64,000 nucleotides of DNA, taken from NCBI RefSeq assembly GCF_000373645.1, contig NZ_KB892020.1, forward strand, positions 437 to 64,436, given 5' to 3'. Origin of the DNA: Streptomyces sp. ATexAB-D23 (GTDB lineage: Bacteria; Actinomycetota; Actinomycetes; Streptomycetales; Streptomycetaceae). Position numbers and translations under genes: made by a program. Each line of letters starts with the position of its first letter. Positions within the stretch are counted from its first letter, which is position 1. Under the pieces are notes generated by a model. The model did not search any database. It saw only the letters and a list, made by a program, of their open reading frames with translations, and was not told the origin of the DNA. This document shows positions 47,066-56,741 of this stretch, one piece after another.

Positions 47066-50000
47066 GTGCCCCCACACAGCTCGTCGGCCGACACCACTCA
47101 GGTCCGTACGGTCTGCTCGTACTGCGGGGTGGGCTGCGGCATGGTCCTGGACATCGGGTCGGGGCCCGACGGGCGCCGCACCGTCCGCAAGGCGTCGGGG
47201 GACAAGGCCCACCCCGCGAACTTCGGCCGGCTCTGCACCAAGGGGGCGACCACCGCCGACCTGCTCTCCGCCCCCGGCCGGCTGACCACCGCGCTGATGC
47301 GGCCCGAACGCGGGGCGGAGCCCGTACCGGTGGCCGTGGACGAGGCGGTCACCCACACCGCGCGGCGGCTGCGGTCGGTCATCGACGAGCACGGGCCGGA
47401 CGCGGTCGCGCTCTACGTCTCCGGGCAGATGAGCCTGGAGGCGCAGTACCTCGCCAACAAGCTCGCCAAGGGGTTCGTCCGGACCAGCCGGATGGAGTCC
47501 AACTCCCGGCTGTGCATGGCGAGCGCGGGCAGCGGCTACAAGCTCTCGCTCGGCGCCGACGGCCCGCCCGGCTCGTACGACGACCTCGACCACGCGGACG
47601 TCTTCCTCGTCATCGGCGCCAACATGGCCGACTGCCACCCGATCCTCTTCCTGCGGCTCCTGGACCGGGTCAAGGCGGGCGCCAAGCTCATCGTCGTGGA
47701 CCCGCGCCGCACCGCCACCGCCGACAAGGCCGACCTCTTCCTGCGCGTCAACCCCGGAACCGACCTGGCCCTCCTCAACGGGCTGCTGCACCTGCTCCAC
47801 GCGGACGGGCACACCGACCCCGCGTTCATCGCGGAGCGCACCGAGGGCTGGGAGGCGATGGAGGAGTTCCTCGCGGACTACCCGCCCGCCGCCGTCGCCG
47901 CGGTCACCGGCGTCCCGGAGGAGGACATCCGCCGCGCGGCCCGCTGGATCGGCGGGGCGGCCGAGTGGACGAGCTGCTGGACGATGGGGCTCAACCAGTC
48001 CACGCACGGCACCTGGAACACCAACGCGCTGATCAACCTGCACCTGGCGACCGGCGCGATCTGCCGCCGGGGCAGCGGCCCCCTCTCGCTCACCGGCCAG
48101 CCCAACGCCATGGGCGGCCGCGAGATGGGCTACATGGGACCGGGCCTGCCCGGCCAGCGCTCCCTCCTGGACGACGAGGACCGTGCCTTCACCGAAGCGC
48201 TCTGGGGCCTGGAGCCCGGCACGCTGCGCAAGGACGAGTGCGGCCGGGGGACCGTGGAGATGTTCGAGCGGATGGCGGCCGGCGACATCAAGGCGTGCTG
48301 GATCATCTGCACCAACCCGGTCGCGTCTGTCGCCAACCGCCGCACCGTCATCGAGGCGCTGGAGCGGGCCGAACTCGTCATCACCCAGGACGTGTTCGCC
48401 GACACCGAGACCAACGCGTACGCCGACGTCGTGCTGCCCGGCGCGCTGTGGAGCGAGGCGGAGGGCGTGCTCGTCAACAGCGAACGCAACCTCACCCTCG
48501 CCCGCCCCGCCGTGGACCCGCCCGGCGAGGCCCTCGCGGACTGGCGGATCATCGCCCGCGTCGCCTGCGAGATGGGGTACGCCGACGCCTTCACGTACGA
48601 CAGCGCCGAGGAGGTCTTCGAGGAGCTGAAGCGCGCGGCGAACCCGCGCACCGGCTACGACCTGCGGGGCGTGACGTACGAGCGGCTGCGCACCGCGCCC
48701 GTGCAGTGGCCCGCCCCCACGGCCCAGAGCCCCGACCGCAACCCGGTCCGCTACCTCACCCCGGACGGCGCGGGGCCGGTCTTCCCGACACCCACCGGAC
48801 GCGCCCGCTTCTTCGCCCGGCCCCACCTGCCGGCCGCCGAACTTCCCGACGACGACTATCCGTTCACGCTCAACACCGGGCGGCTCCAGCACCAGTGGCA
48901 CACCCTCACCAAGACCGGCAGGGTCGCCAGGCTCAACAAGCTGAACCCGGGCCCCTTCGTCGAACTGCACCCCGAGGACGCGGCGCGGCTCCGGATCGCC
49001 GAGGGCGACACGGTGGAGGTCGAGTCGCGGCGCGGCCGTGCCGTGCTGCCGGCCGTGGTGACGGACCGGGTGGCACCGGGCTGCTGCTTCGCGCCCTTCC
49101 ACTGGAACGACCTGTTCGGCGAATACCTCAGCGTCAACGCGGTGACCAGCGACGCCGTCGACCCGGTCTCCTTCCAGCCGGAGTTCAAGGTGTGTGCGGT
49201 GGCGCTGACGAAAGTGGCCGCCGCGCCGGCCCCGGTCACGCATCCGGCCCCGGCCGAGGCCACCGGACCCGCCGAGGTCGCCGGACCCGCCGAGGTATTC
49301 GGCCTGGAGAGCGCGCCGCCCCCCGTGCTCGCCGAGCACGAGCGCCAGTACCTGGTGGGATTCCTCGCCGGACTGCCCCTGGGCGCACCCGGCGTCCCCG
49401 TGCTCCCGGCCGGCGCGCCCTTCAGTACGGAGCACGCCCGCTGGGTCGACGGGGTCCTGGCCGGCATGTACTCGCGCACCGGACAGCCCGCCGCCGACCC
49501 CGCGCCGCCCGCCCCCGCGGAGGCGCCGCCCGGCCGCGAGGTGGTCGTGCTGTGGGCCTCGCAGACGGGCAACGCCGAGGAGTTCGCCGTCGCCACCGCC
49601 GACCGGCTCACCGCGACCGGCCACCGGACGCGGCTCCTCGGCATGGACGAGGCCGACCCGCGCGCCCTGCCGCCCGCCTCGGACCTGCTGCTGATCACCA
49701 GCACCTTCGGCGACGGCGACGCGCCCGACAACGGCTCCGGGTTCTGGGAGGCCCTGACCGCCGCCGACAGCCCGCCCCTGGACGGCAGGCGGTACGCGGT
49801 GCTGGCCTTCGGCGACTCCTCGTACGACGACTTCTGCGGGCACGGACGGCGCCTCGACCGGCGCCTCGACGAGCTGGGGGCCGTCCGGCTCGCGCCGCGC
49901 ACCGACTGCGAACCCGACTACGAGCCGTCCGCCCTGAGCTGGCTGGACCAGGTCCTGGCCGGCCTCACCGCCCCGCAGGACGGGACGGCCCCCGCGCCCG

Positions 50001-51148
50001 CCGCCGCCCCCGCCCCTGCCAGGAGCGCCAAGCCCGAGCCGGTCACGGCCCGGCTCTGCGGCAACCGGCTGCTCGGGCTGCCCGGCGCGGGCAAGGAGGT
50101 CCGCCGGTTCACCTTCGACACCTCCGGCACCGGCACCGCCCTGGACTACGCGGCCGGTGACGCCCTCGGCGTACACCCCGTCAACAACGCCGCGCTCGTC
50201 GCCGAATGGCTCGCGGTCACCGGACTCGACGCCGACGCCGCGATCGAGGTCCCCGGCCTCGACGGCCTCCGGCTGGGCGACGCGCTGCTCACCCACCTGG
50301 ACATCACCCGGCTCACCCCCGCACTGCTCGGCTTCGTCACCGAACGCACCGGGGACCGGGAGCTGAAGAAGATGCTGCGGCCCGACAACAAGGGCGAGCT
50401 GGCCCGCTGGTCCTGGGGCCGGCAGGCCGTCGACGTCCTCGCCGCGTACCAGGTCCGGGCCACGCCCCAGGAGTGGGCCGGCATCCTCAAGCCCCTCCAG
50501 CCGCGCCTGTACTCGATCTCCTCCAGCCCGCTCACCGAGCCGGACCGGCTCTCCCTGACGGTCTCCGTCGTCCGGTACGAGAACCCGGACGGCCTGCCGC
50601 GCGCCGGGGTGTGCTCACCCTTCCTCGCGGACGCCGAGCCGGACGCCCGGGTCCCGGTCTTCGTCCGGCGCGCCCCGCACTTCCGGCCGCCGGCCCGCCC
50701 CGACGCGCCCATGGTGATGGTCGGCCCCGGGACCGGCGTGGCTCCGTTCATCGGCTTCCTTGAGGAGCGCCGCGCCCGCCGCGACCCGGGCCCCAACTGG
50801 CTGTTCTTCGGGGAGCAGCACCGGGCGACGGACTTCTTCTACGAACAGGAGCTGGCGTCGTTCCTCGCCGACGGCACCCTCACCCGGCTGGACACCGCCT
50901 TCTCCCGGGACCAGCGCGCCAAGATCTATGTGCAGGACCGGATGCGCGAGCACGGCGCCAAGCTGTGGACCTGGCTGCGCGACGGCGCCCATTTCTACGT
51001 CTGCGGCGACGCCGCGCGGATGGCGAAGGACGTCGACCGGGCGCTGCGCGACATCGCCGTCGCCCACGGCGGGCTCGACCCCGACGCGGCGGCCCTGTAC
51101 GTGAAGCAGCTCGCCGCCGACAAGCGGTACGTCCGCGACGTCTACTGA
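47066..51148 (+). CDS. Assimilatory nitrate reductase fused to a flavodoxin/NADPH-reductase module
   Basis: GTG 47066, 1,360 aa. The N-terminal [4Fe-4S] site has C17, C20, C24 and C57 (CSYCGVGCG ... LCTKG). A molybdopterin oxidoreductase domain runs to about 700, with GPLSLTGQPNAMGGREMGY and NTGRLQHQWHTLTKTGR. After a Pro/Ala linker a flavodoxin domain begins near 823 (WASQTGNAEEFA, STFGDGDAPDN). An FAD/NADPH-binding reductase domain follows (RLYSISSSP, MVGPGTGVAPFIGF, YVCGDAARMAKDV). NADPH, FAD, FMN, Fe-S and Mo can thus be arranged in one chain to reduce nitrate to nitrite. A molybdate transporter lies next to it. The fused form is known in actinobacteria. Confidence 0.92.
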   Translation: MPPHSSSADTTQVRTVCSYCGVGCGMVLDIGSGPDGRRTVRKASGDKAHPANFGRLCTKGATTADLLSAPGRLTTALMRPERGAEPVPVAVDEAVTHTARRLRSVIDEHGPDAVALYVSGQMSLEAQYLANKLAKGFVRTSRMESNSRLCMASAGSGYKLSLGADGPPGSYDDLDHADVFLVIGANMADCHPILFLRLLDRVKAGAKLIVVDPRRTATADKADLFLRVNPGTDLALLNGLLHLLHADGHTDPAFIAERTEGWEAMEEFLADYPPAAVAAVTGVPEEDIRRAARWIGGAAEWTSCWTMGLNQSTHGTWNTNALINLHLATGAICRRGSGPLSLTGQPNAMGGREMGYMGPGLPGQRSLLDDEDRAFTEALWGLEPGTLRKDECGRGTVEMFERMAAGDIKACWIICTNPVASVANRRTVIEALERAELVITQDVFADTETNAYADVVLPGALWSEAEGVLVNSERNLTLARPAVDPPGEALADWRIIARVACEMGYADAFTYDSAEEVFEELKRAANPRTGYDLRGVTYERLRTAPVQWPAPTAQSPDRNPVRYLTPDGAGPVFPTPTGRARFFARPHLPAAELPDDDYPFTLNTGRLQHQWHTLTKTGRVARLNKLNPGPFVELHPEDAARLRIAEGDTVEVESRRGRAVLPAVVTDRVAPGCCFAPFHWNDLFGEYLSVNAVTSDAVDPVSFQPEFKVCAVALTKVAAAPAPVTHPAPAEATGPAEVAGPAEVFGLESAPPPVLAEHERQYLVGFLAGLPLGAPGVPVLPAGAPFSTEHARWVDGVLAGMYSRTGQPAADPAPPAPAEAPPGREVVVLWASQTGNAEEFAVATADRLTATGHRTRLLGMDEADPRALPPASDLLLITSTFGDGDAPDNGSGFWEALTAADSPPLDGRRYAVLAFGDSSYDDFCGHGRRLDRRLDELGAVRLAPRTDCEPDYEPSALSWLDQVLAGLTAPQDGTAPAPAAAPAPARSAKPEPVTARLCGNRLLGLPGAGKEVRRFTFDTSGTGTALDYAAGDALGVHPVNNAALVAEWLAVTGLDADAAIEVPGLDGLRLGDALLTHLDITRLTPALLGFVTERTGDRELKKMLRPDNKGELARWSWGRQAVDVLAAYQVRATPQEWAGILKPLQPRLYSISSSPLTEPDRLSLTVSVVRYENPDGLPRAGVCSPFLADAEPDARVPVFVRRAPHFRPPARPDAPMVMVGPGTGVAPFIGFLEERRARRDPGPNWLFFGEQHRATDFFYEQELASFLADGTLTRLDTAFSRDQRAKIYVQDRMREHGAKLWTWLRDGAHFYVCGDAARMAKDVDRALRDIAVAHGGLDPDAAALYVKQLAADKRYVRDVY

Positions 51149-51163
51149 CCGGCGGCGCCCCGC

Positions 51164-53101
51164 TCAGAGCGCCACGAGGGTCACCTCGGTGGCCTTGACG
51201 CCGGTCCACACCTCCACCCCGTCGGCGAGGGACAGCTCCGCCGCGGCCTGCGGGGTGATCTCCGCGACGAGGTCCGGTGCCCGGTCCGAACCGATCAGGA
51301 TCCGGAGCCGGCTGCCGCCCGCGGTGATCTCGCGCACCGTCCCCGGCCACACGTTGCGCGGGCTCCCGGTGGGCTTCTCGCGGTGCACGGAGACCGCCTC
51401 CGGCGCGATGACCGCGAGCGCGGGCACCCCGGCGGGCAGCGCGTCGGCGACGACGAGGTGCCCGCCGTCCGCCGGGGTCAGCCCGTCGGCGGTGGTGGTG
51501 CCCGGCCAGGCGTTCCGGCCGAGCATGCGGGCGACCCAGGGGGAGCGAGGGTTGCGGGTGACGTCGGCGGGCGGTGCGTCCTGGAGCGTACGGCCCTCCT
51601 CCAGGACGAGGACCCGGTCGGCGAGCGCCACGGCTTCGACCGGGTCGTGCGTGACGATCAGGCACACGCCGCCGAAGCCTTCGAGGTGGCGGCGCAGGGT
51701 GTGCCGGACCTGGGAGCGGGTCGTCTGGTCGAGCGCGGCGAGCGGCTCGTCCAGCAGCAGGAGGCGGGGGCGGGCGGCGAGCGCCCGTGCCAGCGCCACC
51801 CGCTGGGCCTGCCCGCCGGAGACCTGGGCCGGCCGGCGGCCGGCGAGGTGGCCGACCCCGAGCCGGTCCAGCCACTCCTGGGCGCTGCGGCGGGCCTCTG
51901 CGCGCGGCACTCCCCGGGCGCGCAGCCCGTAGGCGGTGTTGGCCAGCGTGCTCATGTGCGGGAACAGGGCGCCGTCCTGCGGGACCCAGGCCACGCCCCG
52001 GCGGTGCGCGGGCAGGGCGGTGACGTCGGTGTCGCCGAGCCGGAGCCGGGCGTGGGCGCGCGGGGTGAGGCCGAGCAGGGCGCGCAGGAGGGTGGTCTTG
52101 CCGGCGCCGTTGGGGCCGACGACGGCGATGGTGGTGCCGCCCTCCGCGTCCAGGGTGAGCTGGTTGAACCCGGTGACCTCGGCGTGCAGCGGCCAGTTCT
52201 CCCGGTCGGCGGCGGGCCGCGGGGCGGCCTCCACCCGCTTGCGTACGGCCGCCGGTTCGTCGTCCGTGTCCTCGGGGCGCGGCGCGCGGGGGCGGGGGGC
52301 GCCGCCGGTCCACCGTCCGCGCAGGGCCAGGAGCACGGCCATGGCGATGACGAGCAGCAGCAGGGAGACCGAGGTGGCGGCCTCCGGGCTGTCCTGGAGC
52401 AGTAGATAGACCTGGAGGGGCAGCGTCTGCGTGGTCCCGGGGAGATTGCCCGCGAACGTGATGGTCGCGCCGAACTCGCCGAGAGCGCGCGCCCAGGTCA
52501 GCGCGGCGCCGGCGGCGAGCCCGGGGGCGACCATCGGCAGGGTGACGGTGAAGAACACCCGTACCGGCGAGGCTCCCAGGGAGGCCGCGGTCTCCTCGTA
52601 CCGGGGGCGCAGACCGCCGAGCGCCCCTTCGAGGCTGATGACCAGGAACGGCATGGCGACGAAGGTCGCGGCCAGGACGGCGCCGGAGGTGTGGAACGGC
52701 AGGGTGATGCCGAACCAGTCCTCCAGCCAGGGCCCCAGCAGTCCGCGGCGGCCGAATCCGAGCAGCAGGGCGACACCGCCGACCGTGGGCGGCAGCACCA
52801 TCGGCAGCAGGACCAGCGAGCGGACGAAGACCTTGCCGGGGAAGTCGACCCGGGCCAGCAGCCAGGCCAGCGGGACGCCGAGGACCAGGGAGAGGGCCAG
52901 TGCCCACCCGGAGACGATCAGCGACAGGGTCAGCGCCTGTCTGGTCCCCTCACTGGTGAGGTGGCCGCCCAGTTCGCCCCACGAGGTGCGGGCGAGGATG
53001 CCGGCCAGCGGCAGCAGCAGAAAGGCGACGGCCAGGAGTGCGGGGACCGCCAGCACGATCGGCGCGCGAGGGCGCGCGGCGCGGCTGCGGGGACGGTTCA
53101 T
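51164..53101 (-). CDS. Fused molybdate ABC transporter permease and ATPase (ModB-ModC)
   Basis: ATG 53101, 645 aa. Residues about 15-265 are a ModB-type permease: five or six helices and the EAA loop EETAASLGASPVRVFFTVTLPMVAPGL. Residues about 300-520 form an ABC ATPase: Walker A VGPNGAGKTT, signature VSGGQAQRVALARAL, Walker B LLLLDEPLAALD and H-loop VTHD. The C-terminal part is a Mop/TOBE-like domain (RNVWPGTVREITAGGSRLRI) that senses oxyanion. It works with ModA, 63 bp upstream, to import molybdate for the nitrate reductase, with which it is convergent. Confidence 0.93.
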   Translation of the reverse strand: MNRPRSRAARPRAPIVLAVPALLAVAFLLLPLAGILARTSWGELGGHLTSEGTRQALTLSLIVSGWALALSLVLGVPLAWLLARVDFPGKVFVRSLVLLPMVLPPTVGGVALLLGFGRRGLLGPWLEDWFGITLPFHTSGAVLAATFVAMPFLVISLEGALGGLRPRYEETAASLGASPVRVFFTVTLPMVAPGLAAGAALTWARALGEFGATITFAGNLPGTTQTLPLQVYLLLQDSPEAATSVSLLLLVIAMAVLLALRGRWTGGAPRPRAPRPEDTDDEPAAVRKRVEAAPRPAADRENWPLHAEVTGFNQLTLDAEGGTTIAVVGPNGAGKTTLLRALLGLTPRAHARLRLGDTDVTALPAHRRGVAWVPQDGALFPHMSTLANTAYGLRARGVPRAEARRSAQEWLDRLGVGHLAGRRPAQVSGGQAQRVALARALAARPRLLLLDEPLAALDQTTRSQVRHTLRRHLEGFGGVCLIVTHDPVEAVALADRVLVLEEGRTLQDAPPADVTRNPRSPWVARMLGRNAWPGTTTADGLTPADGGHLVVADALPAGVPALAVIAPEAVSVHREKPTGSPRNVWPGTVREITAGGSRLRILIGSDRAPDLVAEITPQAAAELSLADGVEVWTGVKATEVTLVAL

Positions 53102-53128
53102 CGGGGTTCCCTGGGGCTGGAGGGCAGG

Positions 53129-53156
53129 GCCGCCCGGCGGGTGCGGGCCGGGCGGC
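53129..53156 (-). terminator. Hairpin between modA and modBC
   Basis: GCCGCCCGG (53129-53137) and CCGGGCGGC (53148-53156) lie in the 63-bp spacer. It could lower downstream expression, giving more binding protein than transporter. Confidence 0.5.
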
Positions 53157-53164
53157 CGTCCGCG

Positions 53165-53983
53165 TTACGGCTGCTGGAAGCCCGCGTCGGTGAGGATCTT
53201 TTGCGCCTCGGGCGTCGACAGCCACTTCACGAACGCCTCGGCGGCGTCGCTGTGCTCGGTGGTCTTCAGTGTCGCCGCCGGGTAGGAGGCGACCGCGTTC
53301 TGCTCGTCCGGGATGTCGACGGAGTCGACCTTGCCGGAGGCGGAGGCGACATCGGTCTTGTAGACCAGACCGGCGTCCGCCTCGCCCAGCTCCACCTTGC
53401 TCAGGACCGCCCGCACGTTCGGCTCCAGGGAGACCGGCTTCACGGTGATCTTCTGGGCGTCCAGGATCTGCTTGCTGTAGCGGCCGACCGGCACCTCGGA
53501 CGCGGCGAGTACCACCTTGAGCCCGGTGTCCGCGAGGTCCTTGAGGTTCTCGATCTTCTCCGGGTTGCCCTTGCCGGTGGCGATGACGAGGCGGTTCTTG
53601 GCGATGACGGTGGGCGTCCCGGTGTCCGCCTCCAGCCCGTCCATCGTCTTGGTGTCGGCGGTGACCAGGGCGTCGGCGGGCGCGCCCTGCTTGACCTGGG
53701 CGGCGAGCTCCTGGGAGCCGGCGAAGGAGAACGTCACCTTCGTGCCGGGGTTCTCCTTCTCGTACGCCGCGCCCGCCGCCTTGAACACATCGGTGAGCGA
53801 CGAGGCGGCGAGGACCGTCAGATCGGCCGCGGGGGCGCCGGAGGCGGACGCGGAGGCGCTGGAGCCGGTGGCCGGGTCCTTCGTGTCGTCGTTGCTGCCG
53901 CAGGCGGTGAGCGGGGTGAGCAGTCCTACGACGACGAGGGCCGCCGCGGCGCGCCGGCGGGTGAGGGCGGGGGTGAAGGGCAT
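53165..53983 (-). CDS. modA: Molybdate-binding lipoprotein ModA
   Basis: The start is taken as ATG 53983 with AGGAG upstream; the frame is open to 54094. 272 aa. Lipoprotein signal peptide with lipobox LTAC (LLTPLTACGSNDD), then a Ser/Ala spacer and the periplasmic-binding-protein type II domain. It starts DLTVLAASSLTDVFKAAG and includes TFSFAGSQELAAQVKQGAPADALVTAD, the ModA oxyanion-binding signature. It delivers molybdate or tungstate to the ModBC fusion. An AT-rich block at 54093-54112 is the likely promoter area. Confidence 0.94.
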   Translation of the reverse strand: MPFTPALTRRRAAAALVVVGLLTPLTACGSNDDTKDPATGSSASASASGAPAADLTVLAASSLTDVFKAAGAAYEKENPGTKVTFSFAGSQELAAQVKQGAPADALVTADTKTMDGLEADTGTPTVIAKNRLVIATGKGNPEKIENLKDLADTGLKVVLAASEVPVGRYSKQILDAQKITVKPVSLEPNVRAVLSKVELGEADAGLVYKTDVASASGKVDSVDIPDEQNAVASYPAATLKTTEHSDAAEAFVKWLSTPEAQKILTDAGFQQP

Positions 53984-54275
53984 GAGGGCGGGGCTCCTTG
54001 GGAACGCGAGAGGCCGATGCCGCCGGGCCGGTGAGCGGACCACCCGGTGGCGGGAGACAGCATGTGCCACAGAATAGGTGTTCTGGGATTGCATTTACAT
54101 ATTTCCATGGGAAACCACATGGCAGATGCGCCCGCTGCTGGAGGAAGGTCCGAGGTCTGCGGGGGCGGTGGGCCGTCGGTGGCGGGCCGTGGGGCGATCC
54201 GGCGTCGGGCTCCGTTGTCAGTGCCTCCCCATAGTGTGAAGACGTCGCTTGGGGAGCCTCGCAGAAGGAGCAGAA

Positions 54276-55334
54276 GTGTCCGCAAACAAGATCCAGCACA
54301 AGGTGAATCACGTCGCGCTGGTCGTGGACTGTTCGGGTTCGATGTACCAGCACCAGGGGCAGCTCGTGCGCGTCGTGGACGAGTTCGTGGCCGGCCTGAA
54401 GGCCGAGTCGGACAGCCTCGGGCACGAGACCCGGATCAGCCTCTACTCCTTCGACCACAGGGTGGAGAACCTGGTCTGGGACATGGACGTGAAGCATCTC
54501 CCTTCGATGCGCGGCCTGTACAAGGTGAACAACGGCGCGACGGCCCTCATCGAGGCCTCCCTGAAGTCCCTGGACGACCTGGGACACATCTGGGAGGAGT
54601 ACGGCGAGCACAGCTTCCTCCAGATCGTGGTGACGGACGGCGAGGAGAACGCCTCCGGCGGCGACCGCAGGCACGACGGGGACATGAAGATCCTCGGCCC
54701 CTGGCTCGACCGCATCGCGGCGAAGATGGGCGCCCTCCCGGGCCACTGGACGTCGGCGATCCTCGTCCCCAACTCCCTGGCCAAGCGCACCGCTCAGAAC
54801 TACGGCTTCCCGGCCGGCAACATCGCGATCTGGGACGCCGATTCGAAGGAGGGCGTCGAGGAGGCGATCGGCACCGTGCGCGCCGCCGCCACCAGCTTCC
54901 TGCGCGGCCGTGAGCAGGGCGTGCGCGGCACGAAGAACCTCTTCGCGGTGGGCCAGGACATATCCGTGGACGACGTGCGGGCCAGTCTCGAACCGGTCCC
55001 GGCCGACAAGTACCGGCTCCTGAAGGTCGACAAGGAGGTCGAGATCCGCCCCTTCGTCGACTCCCACCCGGGCGTGACGTACGAACGCGGCTCCTGCTAC
55101 TACCAGTTGGGCGCCCGGGTCCAGGTGCAGCCGGACAAGGAGGTCATCGTCGTGGAGAAGGACACCGACCGCGCCTACTCGGGCGACGCCGCCCGCAACC
55201 TGCTCTTCGGCTCGGGCGTGCGGGGCACCGTCTCCGTGAAGGCGGGGAACAATCCCGATCTGGAGGTGTACGTGCAGAGCCGCTCGGTCAACCGCAAGCT
55301 CAAGCCGAAGACCCGTCTGCTGATCATGCTCTGA
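54276..55334 (+). CDS. VWA-domain protein
   Basis: GTG 54276 with GAAGGAG upstream, 352 aa. A von Willebrand A domain with MIDAS motif VVDCSGSMYQ (DxSxS), the conserved Thr in NNGATALIEASL and the Asp in VVTDGEENAS covers about residues 10-200. The C-terminal 150 residues are beta-rich with GSCYYQLGARVQVQPDKEVIV, and I cannot assign them. Cytoplasmic, no signal peptide. Divergent from modA; a role in metal-dependent assembly is possible but not shown. Confidence 0.85.
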   Translation: MSANKIQHKVNHVALVVDCSGSMYQHQGQLVRVVDEFVAGLKAESDSLGHETRISLYSFDHRVENLVWDMDVKHLPSMRGLYKVNNGATALIEASLKSLDDLGHIWEEYGEHSFLQIVVTDGEENASGGDRRHDGDMKILGPWLDRIAAKMGALPGHWTSAILVPNSLAKRTAQNYGFPAGNIAIWDADSKEGVEEAIGTVRAAATSFLRGREQGVRGTKNLFAVGQDISVDDVRASLEPVPADKYRLLKVDKEVEIRPFVDSHPGVTYERGSCYYQLGARVQVQPDKEVIVVEKDTDRAYSGDAARNLLFGSGVRGTVSVKAGNNPDLEVYVQSRSVNRKLKPKTRLLIML

Positions 55335-55385
55335 CCGCCTCGGCCCTCGGCCCCGGGGAAGGGGGGGCGCTCCCGGGCCCGGGAC

Positions 55386-55414
55386 CTGTCCGGCCCCCGG
55401 CCGGGACCGGACAG
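55386..55414 (+). terminator. Hairpin between the VWA gene and cobL
   Basis: CTGTCCGG (55386-55393) and CCGGACAG (55407-55414) form the stem, with GC-rich loop bases that extend the pairing. It lies 52 bp after the VWA stop. Confidence 0.55.
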
Positions 55415-55457
55415 TAGAGTTCGGGAGCGTCAGCCCCCGAGACCCGAGGTACCGTCC

Positions 55458-56741
55458 GTGACCCCCGAACCCCCCGAGCCCCCGCTCCCACCTGCAGTGA
55501 CCGTGGTCGGGATCGGAGCCGACGGCTGGGCGGGCCTGTCCGGGGCGGCGCGCGCGGAGCTGGAGGCCGCCCAGGTCCTGATCGGCGCCGGACGCCAGCT
55601 GGACCTGCTCCCGCCCCGGTGCGCGGGCCGCCGCGTGCCCTGGCCCTCCCCGCTGCGCCCCGCCGTCCCCGGCCTGCTCGCCGCGCACGCGGGCAGCCGC
55701 ACCGCCGTACTGGCCAGCGGCGACCCGATGTTCTACGGGATCGGCCGCGCCCTCACCGAAGTCCTGGGCGCCGGGCGGCTGCGCGTCCTGCCGCACCCCT
55801 CGTCCGTCTCCTACGCCTGCGCCCGCGTCGGCTGGCCGCTGGAGGACACCGAGGTCGTCACCCTGGTCGGCCGCCCCGCCGCCCGGCTCGCCGCCGCCCT
55901 GCACGAAGGGCGCCGGCTGCTGGTCCTCAGCGCCGGCGCCACCACCCCGGCCGAGGTCGCCGCCCTGCTGCGCGACCGCGGCTTCGGCCCCAGCCCGATG
56001 CGGGTGCTGGAACAGCTCGGCGGCGAGGACGAGGCGTGCGTCCGGGGCATGGCGGAGACCTGGTCCCACCCGGCGGGCGACCCGCTCAACGTCATCGCCG
56101 TCGAGTGCCGCAGGGCCCCCGGCGCCCCGCGCCTCGGCGCCGTACCGGGCCTGCCCGACGAGGCGTACGCGCACGACGGCCAGCTCACCAAGCGGCACGT
56201 GCGGGCCGCCACCCTCGGCGTGCTCGCCCCCGCACCCGGCGAACTCCTGTGGGACATCGGCGGCGGCTCCGGATCGATCGCCATCGAGTGGATGCGCACC
56301 CACCCCTCCTGCCGGGCCGTCACCGTCGAACGCGACCCGGTGCGGGCGGCCCGCATCGCGGACAACGCCGACCGGCTCGGCGTCCCCGGTCTGCGCGTCG
56401 TCACCGGCCGGGCCCCCGACTGCCTGGCCGGACTGCCCGCCCCCGACGCCGTGTTCATCGGCGGCGGCCTCACCGCGCCCGGCCTCCTCGACACCTGCCT
56501 GCGGGCGCTCCCGCCCGGCGGCCGGCTGGTCGCCAACACCGTCACGCTGGAGTCCGAGGCGGTCCTCGCCGCCCAGCACCGCGAGCACGGCGGCGACCTG
56601 GTCCGCCTCGCCGTGGCCCACGCCGTGCCGGTCGGCACCTTCACCGGCTGGCGCCAGGCGATGCCGGTCACCCAGTGGTCCGTACGCAAGCCCCCCAAGA
56701 CCCGGGCGGCGCCCGCACAACCCTCAGGAGACAACAGATGA
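55458..56741 (+). CDS. cobL: Precorrin-6Y C5,15-methyltransferase (decarboxylating)
   Basis: GTG 55458, 427 aa. The N-terminal CobE/CbiE-type tetrapyrrole methylase has VTVVGIGADGWAGLS and SGDPMFYGIGRAL. The C-terminal CbiT-type domain has LLWDIGGGSGSIAIEWMR and DAVFIGGGLTAPGLLD. The two halves methylate C5 and C15 and decarboxylate the acetate side chain at C12. The stop overlaps cobM (ATGA). Confidence 0.95.
   Translation: MTPEPPEPPLPPAVTVVGIGADGWAGLSGAARAELEAAQVLIGAGRQLDLLPPRCAGRRVPWPSPLRPAVPGLLAAHAGSRTAVLASGDPMFYGIGRALTEVLGAGRLRVLPHPSSVSYACARVGWPLEDTEVVTLVGRPAARLAAALHEGRRLLVLSAGATTPAEVAALLRDRGFGPSPMRVLEQLGGEDEACVRGMAETWSHPAGDPLNVIAVECRRAPGAPRLGAVPGLPDEAYAHDGQLTKRHVRAATLGVLAPAPGELLWDIGGGSGSIAIEWMRTHPSCRAVTVERDPVRAARIADNADRLGVPGLRVVTGRAPDCLAGLPAPDAVFIGGGLTAPGLLDTCLRALPPGGRLVANTVTLESEAVLAAQHREHGGDLVRLAVAHAVPVGTFTGWRQAMPVTQWSVRKPPKTRAAPAQPSGDNR

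Noticed and set aside
46817..50296. Reverse-strand 1,159-codon frame opposite the nitrate reductase
   Set aside because: Same antisense artefact; no start signal or recognisable motif.
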